A DNA stretch of 64,000 bases. It comes from Pseudomonas sp. B21_DOA. Its GTDB lineage: Bacteria; Pseudomonadota; Gammaproteobacteria; Pseudomonadales; Pseudomonadaceae. The notes below the pieces were generated by a model. It was not told where the DNA came from, searched no databases, and saw only the letters and a list, made by a program, of their open reading frames with translations. Below are positions 57,088 through 64,000 of this stretch, in pieces (the first letter of the stretch is position 1; each line of letters starts with the position of its first letter). The stretch lies in NCBI GenBank assembly GCA_030544685.1, contig CP086683.1:2604001-2668000 (forward strand), written 5' to 3'. The translations under genes and the position numbers were made by a program.

Positions 57088-57312
57088 GCCGATCTGCACC
57101 GATTCGGCTAAATAGCGTGACCTGCGAGTCATAACGCGCATCTTCACTGTATTGTATTGATCGGGGAGATGGCGCCTGGCCCGTTTGCGGTTCCAGTGAT
57201 AGCCCTTTGCGCTCCCCGTGGCTGCCCGTTGTGGCGGCCATTTGCTGTTTGTCGGCGCCCCTCGAATCCTTGCGAGCGGTGGTTTTGGGCTGTTTTTTAT
57301 TGGGAAGCCGTA

Positions 57313-58239
57313 ATGATTGGCATAAAAAGCATTGCGAGCTACGTTCCTGTAGCCGGCGTGGACAATTACGCACAAGGTGCAAAATTCGAGAAGGATGAAG
57401 AATTCATCCTTGGCAAGATCGGTTCGGCGTTCCTGCCGCGCAAAGACGCTGAGCAGGAAACCTCCGACCTGTGCGTGGAAGCGGCCAATGCGCTGTTTGC
57501 CAGCAACCCTGAACTGAAGCGTGAATCGATCGATGCGCTGATTGTCGTCACCCAGAATGGTGACGAAGAAGGTCTGCCGCACACCGCTGCCATCGTTCAG
57601 GACAAACTCGGCCTGCCGACCAACGTCGCGGCGTTCGACATTTCCCTGGGCTGCTCCGGTTACGTCTACGGCATCTACGCGATCAAAGGCTTCATGGAAG
57701 CCGCCGGCCTGAAGAACGGCCTGCTGATCACTGCTGACCCGTACTCGAAAATCGTTGACCCGGAAGACCGCAACACCACCATGCTGTTTGGCGATGCCGC
57801 CACGGCAACGTGGATGGGCGAACACCCGACCTGGGCACTGGGCAAGGCCAAGTTCGGCACCGACGGTTCCGGCGCACCGCACTTGAAAGTGAGCAACGGC
57901 GTGTTCTTCATGAACGGTCGTCAGGTGTTCAACTTCGCATTGCTGAAAGTGCCGGCACACTTGCACGAGTTGCTCGACGATTCCAATCTCAAGGCCGATG
58001 ACATCGACGCATTCTGCATTCACCAGGGCAGCGCGGCGATTGTCGATGCCGTGGCGCGACGCTTCGAAGGCGAGCCGGAGAAGTTCATCAAGGACATGGT
58101 CGAGACCGGCAACACCGTGTCGTCGAGCATTCCGTTGCTGCTCGAAAAACACGTGCTCGACTCCGACTGGCAGCGCATTGCCCTGAGCGGTTTTGGCGTC
58201 GGTCTGTCGTGGGGCTCGGCGATCATCTATCGTCCGTAA
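57313..58239 (+). CDS. 3-oxoacyl-ACP synthase III-like enzyme of flagellin glycosylation
   Basis: A 308-residue thiolase-fold protein like FabH. The catalytic Cys-His-Asn triad is complete: Cys in FDISLGCSGYVYGIYA, His in FCIHQGSAAIVDA, and Asn in METGNTVSSSIPLL. P. syringae flagellar glycosylation islands contain a similar ketoacyl synthase gene (orf3), and its product is thought to help make the acyl group on the glycan amino sugar. ATG 57313 follows GGGAAG. The 225-nt upstream gap shows a short hairpin (AGCCGA/TCGGCT) but no clear promoter; a terminator follows. Confidence 0.87.
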   Translation: MIGIKSIASYVPVAGVDNYAQGAKFEKDEEFILGKIGSAFLPRKDAEQETSDLCVEAANALFASNPELKRESIDALIVVTQNGDEEGLPHTAAIVQDKLGLPTNVAAFDISLGCSGYVYGIYAIKGFMEAAGLKNGLLITADPYSKIVDPEDRNTTMLFGDAATATWMGEHPTWALGKAKFGTDGSGAPHLKVSNGVFFMNGRQVFNFALLKVPAHLHELLDDSNLKADDIDAFCIHQGSAAIVDAVARRFEGEPEKFIKDMVETGNTVSSSIPLLLEKHVLDSDWQRIALSGFGVGLSWGSAIIYRP

Positions 58240-58262
58240 GCTGCTGCAAAAACCACTGATAC

Positions 58263-58304
58263 AAAAATAGCGTTCAAGGTTAACCTTGAACGCTATTTTT
58301 GCCC
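58263..58304. terminator. Perfect 38-nt palindrome, bidirectional terminator-like
   Basis: Two 19-base arms (58263-58281 AAAAATAGCGTTCAAGGTT and 58282-58300 its exact complement) meet without a loop base; A-run on the left and T-run on the right give terminators in both directions. It ends the ketoacyl synthase transcript before the Maf gene. Confidence 0.85.
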
Positions 58305-58324
58305 GAGAAGGAGCGCGAGGCGCC

Positions 58325-59614
58325 ATGAGCGAGTTTTTCCAAGCCAATGCCGAGGTGTTGCAACGGCGCTGGCCGGCGCTGTTCGAGCGATTGATGGCTG
58401 AAGACAGCGCGTCCGTACAGGCCGAACTCGTGCAAGGGCTGGGCTCGACGCTGAGCGTTGACGGCATTCAGTTGACCAGTCGCCATGATCGTCTGCACGA
58501 GGCGCAGGTTCAGGCGGCAAGCCTGCCGGAAAAACCGCAACTCCATGTCTATGGCACCGGGCTGGGCGACTTGCCCGGCGTGCTTCTCGAACGTGCGGGG
58601 CTCGAGCGCCTCTACGTGCACATTCTCAATGGCGCGCTGTTCGCACTGGTGCTGCAACTGCTCGATCAGCGCCAGTGGCTGCAGGATCCCCGTGTCGAAC
58701 TGTTTTACGCGGGTGATCACCCGGACTTCTTCACGCCGTTCTTTGCCTTGCCCGCCGAGATGCTGCTGGCCGATGACTTCAACGCGAAGATCCGCGACCG
58801 GCTGATCAATGAAGTGCACCTGACGTTCAACAATCGTGATTTCGATCCGCAGTCGCCAGAAATCCAGCAACGCTTGCAGGAATGTCTGCCGGTGTTGCTT
58901 GGCGATGACGATGTCGCGCAGCTGTTCGGCAGTTGCGCTGGACGTGAAATCTACGTAATCGCCACCGGACCGACGCTGGAGCAGCATTTCGAACGTCTGG
59001 CGGCGATTCGTCAGCTTGCTGAGCGGCCGTTGTTCATCTGTGTTGATACCGCTTATCGACCGTTGCGCGAACATGGCATCGTGCCGGATCTGGTGGTTAG
59101 CATCGATCAGCGCATCGGCTTTCGGCATCTGCCCTTTGAGACGTCTGACGGCATTACGCTGGTGTACCTGCCGATGAGCGACCCGCAGGTATTGAAGGCA
59201 TGGAAGGGCAAGCGCTATGGCGGCTATTCGGCCAGCCCGATCTATGCCGAGCTGCAAAAACAGTATCCACGCGGCGAGCTGCACGTCGGCGGCAGCGTGA
59301 TTCATCCGGCGGTGGATCTCGCGGTAAAAATGGGCGCGAGCCGAATCACTCTGTTTGGCGCTGACTTCGCTTTCCCGATGAGCAAGACCCACGCCGGTTG
59401 GGACGACGGTGATCTGGGCCCGCCGCTGGCCCAGGCGAGGCACTGGGTGCGCGATGGCCACGGTCAGCGCGTCAGTACTCAGCTGAATTTTCGCGGATAT
59501 CTGTGTGTGCTTGAGCGTTATATCGCCGCGCATCCAAAGGTCGAATTTCTCAACAGCAGCCGCGCCGGTGCATTGATTGCCGGGACCGCTTTCAATCCGG
59601 AGTTCGTGCAATGA
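58325..59614 (+). CDS. Motility-associated glycosyltransferase Maf (DUF115)
   Basis: A 429-residue Maf protein. The central DUF115/MptE-like domain is visible in AGREIYVIATGPTLEQHFER, FICVDTAYRPLREHGIVPDL, LVVSIDQRIGFRHLPFE and ITLFGADFAFPMSKTHAGWD. Maf proteins transfer pseudaminic or legionaminic acid from the CMP-sugar to Ser/Thr of flagellin in the cytoplasm, fitting the complete Pse pathway upstream and fliC downstream. ATG 58325 was chosen over a TTG at 58286 lying within the terminator palindrome. GAAGGAG lies about 20 nt upstream, a little far. Confidence 0.87.
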   Translation: MSEFFQANAEVLQRRWPALFERLMAEDSASVQAELVQGLGSTLSVDGIQLTSRHDRLHEAQVQAASLPEKPQLHVYGTGLGDLPGVLLERAGLERLYVHILNGALFALVLQLLDQRQWLQDPRVELFYAGDHPDFFTPFFALPAEMLLADDFNAKIRDRLINEVHLTFNNRDFDPQSPEIQQRLQECLPVLLGDDDVAQLFGSCAGREIYVIATGPTLEQHFERLAAIRQLAERPLFICVDTAYRPLREHGIVPDLVVSIDQRIGFRHLPFETSDGITLVYLPMSDPQVLKAWKGKRYGGYSASPIYAELQKQYPRGELHVGGSVIHPAVDLAVKMGASRITLFGADFAFPMSKTHAGWDDGDLGPPLAQARHWVRDGHGQRVSTQLNFRGYLCVLERYIAAHPKVEFLNSSRAGALIAGTAFNPEFVQ

Positions 59615-59877
59615 GTGCGCTGAGTCAATGTCAGGATCAGTGTCGTCAGTGTGCCGCGTTGTTTCGCCTTGGGCGTGACGTTGAGGCGGCACTGACGATG
59701 GTCGATGTATTCGAACAGGCCCAGCAATGTCTGGCGTCTGCCTCAGTGGGTATCCAGCAGGCGTGGGCACAGGTGCTCACGCAAATGCTCGACTGTCAGG
59801 AGCGCCAGGACTGGTTGGGCCTGGCTGACTATATGGAATACGAACTGGTCGAATTGCTGGAAAGTGCCAGGCGCTGA
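59611..59877 (+). CDS. Small protein coupled to Maf, unknown function
   Basis: An 88-residue helical protein starting MSALSQCQDQCRQCAALFRL, containing four Cys/Gln-rich turns and ending EYELVELLESARR. Its ATG overlaps the maf stop (ATGA), so it is translationally coupled and probably a partner of the Maf enzyme or a flagellin-related chaperone. No known domain recognised. It is followed by the 242-nt fliC promoter region. Confidence 0.7.
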   Translation: MSALSQCQDQCRQCAALFRLGRDVEAALTMVDVFEQAQQCLASASVGIQQAWAQVLTQMLDCQERQDWLGLADYMEYELVELLESARR

Positions 59878-60012
59878 ACCGCTGCGCAGCACTGGCCCGC
59901 GGCTTTGCGTTACAGGCGGTTTTATGACGTCATTTTTTCGCGCTGGATGTGCTGCTAAGTCTTTGTTTTCTCGGGGGTGGCGTGGTGATGGCAAAATTTT
60001 TTCAAAAAGCCC

Positions 60013-60039
60013 TCAAGCAACCTGCAATCCCGACGATAA
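60013..60039 (+). promoter_or_regulatory. Sigma-28 (FliA) promoter of fliC
   Basis: TCAA at 60013-60016, fifteen bases, GACGATAA at 60032-60039. This is close to TAAA-N15-GCCGATAA and lies 80 nt before the fliC ATG, as expected for a class IV flagellin gene. Confidence 0.88.
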
Positions 60040-60119
60040 CTATTACGAAGGTTCTCTAGGCCATACCCGGCGGTTGCCAGGGCCGGAAGCCGCAGTACCC
60101 AACCAACGAGGAATTCGTC

Positions 60120-60971
60120 ATGGCTTTAACAGTAAACACCAACACCACATCGTTGAACGTTCAGAAAAACCTGAACCGCGCTTCCGACGCTCTGTCCACT
60201 TCGATGCAACGCCTGTCTTCCGGCCTGAAAATCAACAGCGCTAAAGACGACGCTGCCGGCCTGCAGATCGCTACTCGCATGTCTTCCCAGATCCGTGGTA
60301 ACACCCAGGCTATCCAGAACGCCAACGACGGTATCTCCGTTGCTCAGACCGCTGAAGGCGCTCTGCAAGCTTCGACCGACATCCTGCAGCGTATGCGTGA
60401 ACTGGCTGTTAAAGCCCGTAACGGTACCAACGGCACTGCTGACCAGACTGCAACCAACGCTGAATTCGCTCAGATGTCTGACGAAATCACCCGTATCTCG
60501 GCTGCTACCAACCTGAACGGCAAAAACCTGCTGGACGGTTCGGCTGGTACTGTAACTCTGCAAGTTGGCGCCAACACTGGCTCCGCCAACCACATCGACC
60601 TGGTTCTGAGCGGCAAGTTTGACGCTGCAAGCCTGTCGGTAGGTAGCGGTACTGTTGTTCTGACCGGTGCTACTTCCGCAGCCGCTGCTTCGAACATCGA
60701 CAACGCGATCACTGCAATCGACGCTGCAATTGCGAACATCAACGCCACCCGCGCTGCTCTGGGTGCTTCGCAAAACCGTCTGACCAGCACCATCTCCAAC
60801 CTGCAGAACATCACTGAAAACACCACCGCTGCTCAGGGTCGTGTACAGGACACCGACTTCGCCGCTGAAACTGCTAACCTGACCAAGCAGCAGACTCTGC
60901 AGCAAGCTTCGACCTCCGTACTGGCTCAAGCCAACCAACTGCCTTCCGCTGTACTGAAGCTGCTTCAGTAA
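60120..60971 (+). CDS. fliC: Flagellin FliC
   Basis: A 283-residue flagellin of the short type. The D0/D1 helices are at both ends (MALTVNTNTTSLNVQKNLNR, SSGLKINSAKDDAAGLQIAT, and TKQQTLQQASTSVLAQANQL); the central Ser/Thr-rich segment (about residues 135-205) is surface-exposed and is the likely glycosylation target. The ribosome site is AACGAGGAATTC. Codon use is shifted to Ala GCT, Val GTT and other T-ending codons, unlike the GCC-rich neighbours, a sign of very high expression. The protein is the presumed acceptor for the sugars made by the upstream island. Confidence 0.97.
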   Translation: MALTVNTNTTSLNVQKNLNRASDALSTSMQRLSSGLKINSAKDDAAGLQIATRMSSQIRGNTQAIQNANDGISVAQTAEGALQASTDILQRMRELAVKARNGTNGTADQTATNAEFAQMSDEITRISAATNLNGKNLLDGSAGTVTLQVGANTGSANHIDLVLSGKFDAASLSVGSGTVVLTGATSAAAASNIDNAITAIDAAIANINATRAALGASQNRLTSTISNLQNITENTTAAQGRVQDTDFAAETANLTKQQTLQQASTSVLAQANQLPSAVLKLLQ

Positions 60972-60985
60972 TCCGGATCGAGTTT

Positions 60986-61023
60986 AAGCGGGGAGTGCGC
61001 TTGTCGTGCTCTCTCGCTTTTTT
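60986..61023 (+). terminator. Terminator after fliC
   Basis: AAGCGGGGAG pairs imperfectly with CTCTCTCGCTT, then a six-T tail. A partial terminator would let flaG be expressed at lower level. Confidence 0.8.
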
Positions 61024-61042
61024 ACGTTAAGAGGTGATGGGC

Positions 61043-61399
61043 ATGGACATGAGCGTAAAGCTTAACGTGTCTTATCCGGCTCCCAAGCCAGTGCCACCGG
61101 TCGCTGACAAACCGTCAGAGCTGCCTAAAGTCCAAGAGACTGAAGCACCGGTCGCGGCCAAGGATCAGGATTCGGACAGCGCCAAGTTGAAGCTGGCGGT
61201 GCAGGAGATCGAGAAGTTCGTCCAGTCGATCAAGCGCAATCTGGAGTTTTCGATTGATGAACACTCCGGCAAAGTCATCGTCAAAGTGATTGCAAGCGAA
61301 ACGGGTGAGGTCGTTCGACAGATTCCCTCCGCCGAAGCCCTCAAGCTGGCCGACAGCCTGGCCAATGCGAGCCACGTATTGTTCGACGCTAAAGTCTGA
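61043..61399 (+). CDS. flaG: FlaG family protein
   Basis: A 118-residue protein: a Pro-rich disordered head (MDMSVKLNVSYPAPKPVPPV) and the FlaG domain from about residue 50 (ALKLADSLANASHVLFDAKV at the end; RNLEFSIDEHSGKVIVKVIA in the middle). FlaG influences filament length in Pseudomonas. ATG 61043 has AAGAGGTG six bases upstream; GTG 61034 and ATG 61037 are alternatives without spacing. Confidence 0.92.
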   Translation: MDMSVKLNVSYPAPKPVPPVADKPSELPKVQETEAPVAAKDQDSDSAKLKLAVQEIEKFVQSIKRNLEFSIDEHSGKVIVKVIASETGEVVRQIPSAEALKLADSLANASHVLFDAKV

Positions 61400-61481
61400 T
61401 AGCTGGCATGAATAATGTTTGTCCGTTCTCAGGGCGCGTGTAACGGTCAAAAGAATGGCAACAATCTGAAGGGAGATGCAC

Positions 61482-62930
61482 ATGGCAAGTCCAATTCTAC
61501 CGGGTTCCGGACTGGGTTCCGGCCTGGACATCGGCGCGATCGTGACCGCGCTGGTCAACGCCGACAAGTCTGCCAAGCAGACGCAGATCGATACTGCAAC
61601 CAAAACCAACAGCCTGAAGATTTCCGGTGTCGGTTCGCTGAAAAGTGCACTGGCTGCGTATCAGAAAGCGATGGGCGATCTGAACAAAGCTTCGAGTCCG
61701 GCGTTTGCCGGTTTTACCGCAACGTCTGACACCCCATCGGTTGTCGGTGCTACCTCGGATAAAACCGCCGTACCGGGTACTTACAGCGTCGTCGTGAAAA
61801 ACCTGGCCACCGGCTCGAAAGTTGCCAGTGCCGCCTTTGCCGGCGGGGCCGCCAGTGCCATTCCGAGTGGTACTCTGAAAATCAGTCAGAATGGCATTGA
61901 TTACAATGTCGCGATTCCGGCCAATGCCACCTTGCAGTCCACGCGCGATGCGATCAACACCGCGCAGTCCAGCAATGGCATTTCCGCGAACATCGTGACT
62001 GACAGTACCGGCGCCTCGCGTCTGGTACTGAGCTCCAACAAGACGGGCGCCGGCATGGACCTGCAGGTCAGCGGTATCGCCGGTCTCGAGATCGATGGCA
62101 CCCAGAAGATGGGTGACAATCCTGCGGCAGGGGCATCCGGTGCGGTCGGTGATGTGGCCAAGGACGCCAGCCTGACCATTGACGGACTGGCCGTTACCAG
62201 CAAGACCAATACCGTGACCGGTGCGATCAGCGGCATGACGCTTAACCTGACTGCTGCCAGTCCGTTGGTCAATGGCGTCGCAACGCCAGCGACCGTTTCG
62301 GTTGCGACCAATACCGCCGGCATCCAGACATCGCTGCAATCGTTCATCGATTCCTATAACACCCTGAAGAAAACCATCGACACCTTGTCCAAGGCAACGC
62401 CGGATGCCGATGGCAATCTGACCGTTTCGGCGGCGTTCACCGGTGACGCTCTGCCGCGTTCGTTGATGGCGGACGTGCGGGCTCAGTTGACAGATCCAGG
62501 GGCGGGCGGAGCAGGGCAATTGTCCGTGCTCTCGCAGATGGGTGTCTTGACTGACAGTAAAACCGGTTTGCTGACGCTCGATACCGCAGTATTCAACAAG
62601 CGTATGGAAATCCCTGGCATGGCTGGCCAGGTTCAACAGCTGTTCAGCGGCACCGATTCCAAGAATGGTCTGTTGGCGCGTATGACTGCGGCGGTTGATC
62701 CGTACGTCAAGACTGGTGGGCTGCTCGATCAGCGCAGTTCCAACCTGACTAATCTGACATCGAGCCTGCAAAAGCAGCAGGCGGCGCTGGATCTGCGCGT
62801 GGCCAACCTGACGACGACATTGACCGCCAAGTACAATGCCATGGACTTGCTGGTAGGGCAGATGAAGGCAACGGCGAGCAACATCACGTCGTTCTTCAGC
62901 TCGCTGAACGCTCAGCAGTCCGCGAAGTAA
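61482..62930 (+). CDS. fliD: Flagellar filament cap FliD (HAP2)
   Basis: A 482-residue cap protein: start MASPILPGSGLGSGLDIGAI with VTALVNADKSAKQTQIDTAT, the conserved early FliD_N block (SLKSALAAYQKAMGDL), and the C-terminal FliD_C with NLTTTLTAKYNAMDLLVGQM and NITSFFSSLNAQQ. It is needed for filament growth and in P. aeruginosa also binds mucin. The ATG at 61482 is preferred to 61476 for spacing from GAAGGGAG. A terminator follows. Confidence 0.95.
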   Translation: MASPILPGSGLGSGLDIGAIVTALVNADKSAKQTQIDTATKTNSLKISGVGSLKSALAAYQKAMGDLNKASSPAFAGFTATSDTPSVVGATSDKTAVPGTYSVVVKNLATGSKVASAAFAGGAASAIPSGTLKISQNGIDYNVAIPANATLQSTRDAINTAQSSNGISANIVTDSTGASRLVLSSNKTGAGMDLQVSGIAGLEIDGTQKMGDNPAAGASGAVGDVAKDASLTIDGLAVTSKTNTVTGAISGMTLNLTAASPLVNGVATPATVSVATNTAGIQTSLQSFIDSYNTLKKTIDTLSKATPDADGNLTVSAAFTGDALPRSLMADVRAQLTDPGAGGAGQLSVLSQMGVLTDSKTGLLTLDTAVFNKRMEIPGMAGQVQQLFSGTDSKNGLLARMTAAVDPYVKTGGLLDQRSSNLTNLTSSLQKQQAALDLRVANLTTTLTAKYNAMDLLVGQMKATASNITSFFSSLNAQQSAK

Positions 62931-62943
62931 CAGTCAGTAACGA

Positions 62944-62988
62944 CAAAAACCCGGCTACGCTTTATCGGCGTGCGCCGGGTTTTTGTCT
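62944..62988 (+). terminator. Terminator after fliD
   Basis: AAAAACCCGGC at 62945-62955 pairs with GCCGGGTTTTT at 62974-62984, with a T-rich tail. Confidence 0.88.
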
Positions 62989-63058
62989 TTGATCTAAAGT
63001 TTTCGGACCGGTTGGCGATACACTGGTTATACGAGTCAACGTGGCAATGAGGTAGAAC

Positions 63059-63457
63059 ATGAACCCGATGTTAGCCCTTCGGCAGTACCAGAAAGTCGGC
63101 GCCCATGCGCAGACGTCCGAAGCGAGCCCGCACCGTCTGGTGCAAATGTTGATGGAAGGTGGCCTGGCCCGGATTGCGCAGGCCAAGGGCGCCATCGAAC
63201 GCAAGGACATTCCCGGCAAGTGCACGGCGATCAGCAAGGCCATCGGCATTGTCAGTGGCCTGCGTGAAGGCCTCGATCTTGAAAACAACGCCGAGGCGCT
63301 GGCCGATCTGGATGGCCTGTACATCTACATGATGAAGCGTCTTGCCGAGGCGAACATCAGCAGCGACCCACGTGTGCTCGACGAAGTCGCCGGCCTGCTG
63401 ACAACGGTCAAAGAAGGTTGGGACGCCATCGCGCCCGTGCCGGCTCCGCAGTTCTGA
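63059..63457 (+). CDS. fliS: Flagellar export chaperone FliS
   Basis: A 132-residue four-helix chaperone that binds the C-terminal D0 part of FliC and prevents polymerisation in the cytoplasm. Typical blocks: LRQYQKVGAHAQTSEASPHR and LVQMLMEGGLARIAQAKGAI, then LEGLYIYMMKRLAEANI-like LDGLYIYMMKRLAEANIS. ATG 63059 follows GAGGTAG. Glycosylated flagellin normally passes FliS-bound to the export gate, so it may act together with Maf. Confidence 0.95.
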   Translation: MNPMLALRQYQKVGAHAQTSEASPHRLVQMLMEGGLARIAQAKGAIERKDIPGKCTAISKAIGIVSGLREGLDLENNAEALADLDGLYIYMMKRLAEANISSDPRVLDEVAGLLTTVKEGWDAIAPVPAPQF

Positions 63458-63468
63458 AGGAGATCACC

Positions 63469-63765
63469 ATGAGTCTTGTATTGCAGCGAATAGCCGATAC
63501 CCGTGAAGCGTTGGTCGGAGCATTGGCCGAACGAAACTGGGAAGCCATTGGTGAGTTGGATCTGGCTTGCCGTTCCTGCATGGAAGACGTCATGGCGGAA
63601 GCTTCGCTGGACGAAGTGGCACTGCGCGACAACCTTGAGGAGCTGCTATTCGTCTACAAAGAGCTTCTCGAGGTAGCAATGGGCGAGCGGCAGGCGATAG
63701 CCAACGAGATGTCGCAGATCACCCAAGCGCAAAAGGCTGCAAAGGTTTACCATCTGTTTGGTTGA
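63469..63765 (+). CDS. FliT-like flagellar chaperone
   Basis: A 98-residue helical protein, MSLVLQRIADTREALVGALA, with an excellent AAGGAGATC site. Its position after fliS (11 nt) and small size match the FliT/FliS'-type gene of Pseudomonas, which chaperones FliD. The family is poorly conserved, so I leave the symbol empty. Contains an acidic middle (CMEDVMAEASLDEVALRDNL) and a Lys/Arg-rich C-terminus. Confidence 0.75.
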   Translation: MSLVLQRIADTREALVGALAERNWEAIGELDLACRSCMEDVMAEASLDEVALRDNLEELLFVYKELLEVAMGERQAIANEMSQITQAQKAAKVYHLFG

Positions 63766-63937
63766 TTAACCGTCAGTTAAACCAGACATGTGCGCCATAA
63801 ATTTGACTGTGCACGGTTTTTTGACTTAACTAGTGGCTATTATCAGGTTTAGGGCGTCTACAGGCACATGGTGTCCTGCAAGCGTCTCGCTTGCCTTATT
63901 TTTCGGGCATTGAGTTGACTAGGGAAGTTGCTATTGC

Positions 63938-64000
63938 ATGTGGCGTGAAACCAAAATTCTGCTGATCGATGACGATAGCGTCCGCCGCCGCGACCTGGCG
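63938..64000 (+). CDS. fleQ: FleQ, master flagellar regulator, 5' end only
   Basis: The first 21 codons read MWRETKILLIDDDSVRRRDLA, the unmistakable start of FleQ with its atypical receiver domain (the DDD acidic cluster). FleQ is the c-di-GMP-binding RpoN-type activator at the top of the flagellar cascade. The frame runs off the window. The 172 nt upstream contain A/T-rich sequence (TTTTTTGACTTAACT) suitable for a sigma-70 promoter. Confidence 0.93.
   Translation, partial: MWRETKILLIDDDSVRRRDLA

Noticed and set aside
61404..61425. Sigma-54 promoter before fliD (TGGCATGAATAATGTTTG)
   Set aside because: The -24 box is good, but the -12 dinucleotide is GT rather than GC at N10, so I do not call it.

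Overview
The window looks like chromosomal DNA of a Pseudomonas, most likely of the P. fluorescens group. The evidence is high G+C coding sequence, the phhABC/phhR phenylalanine hydroxylase locus, a Pseudomonas-type flagellar order (flgFGHIJKL, glycosylation genes, fliC-flaG-fliD-fliS-fliT-like-fleQ), and many REP/REPIN palindromes (a GTGGGAGCGAGC-type core) between housekeeping genes. The species call is inference.

Region 1 (1-25.5 kb) is ordinary core genome: a partial EamA transporter, an LpxH-like phosphoesterase, HD-domain and DUF962 proteins, an AraC regulator, TrkH, a nitroreductase, a CpxRA-like two-component system with a Spy-like periplasmic protein, YciB/YciI, a PHP-yciO-scpA-scpB-DUF1289-rluB run, the aromatic amino acid permease aroP with a possible leader peptide, arfB, an MFS transporter, and phhABC divergent from phhR. 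Nearly all gene junctions that can tolerate it carry REPINs or other palindromic repeats.

Region 2 (25.6-34.1 kb) is the late rod, ring, hook-junction operon flgFGHIJKL behind a good sigma-54 promoter. Region 3 (34.2-59.9 kb) is a large flagellin glycosylation island: a giant multidomain glycosyltransferase; an RTX-like tandem-repeat protein; a tightly overlapped operon behind a sigma-54-like promoter that encodes a CDP-linked, C-methylated, aminated and acylated deoxysugar (rfbF, rfbG, RmlC-like epimerase, TcaB9-like C-methyltransferase, DegT aminotransferase, NeuD-like acyltransferase, CmcI-like protein); a second giant glycosyltransferase; a complete pseudaminic acid set (pseB, pseC, methylase, pseF, a pseG-pseH fusion, pseI); a ketoacyl synthase III-like enzyme; and a Maf-type motility glycosyltransferase with a small coupled protein. 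Region 4 (60-64 kb) holds fliC with a clear sigma-28 promoter, flaG, fliD, fliS, a FliT-like gene and the first 21 codons of fleQ.

The genes work together as follows. The island makes two activated sugars, CMP-pseudaminic acid and, by inference, a CDP-4-acylamino-C-methyl-dideoxyhexose. The Maf protein and the two giant transferases would attach them to FliC before export.

A quality caveat matters for any reader. About 21 frame breaks occur in 12 genes. Almost all are explained by one missing base in a short homopolymer, and the intact frame always resumes at once. I treat these as probable assembly errors and annotate the full-length genes across them, giving the positions. No rRNA, tRNA, CRISPR, IS element or prophage was seen.
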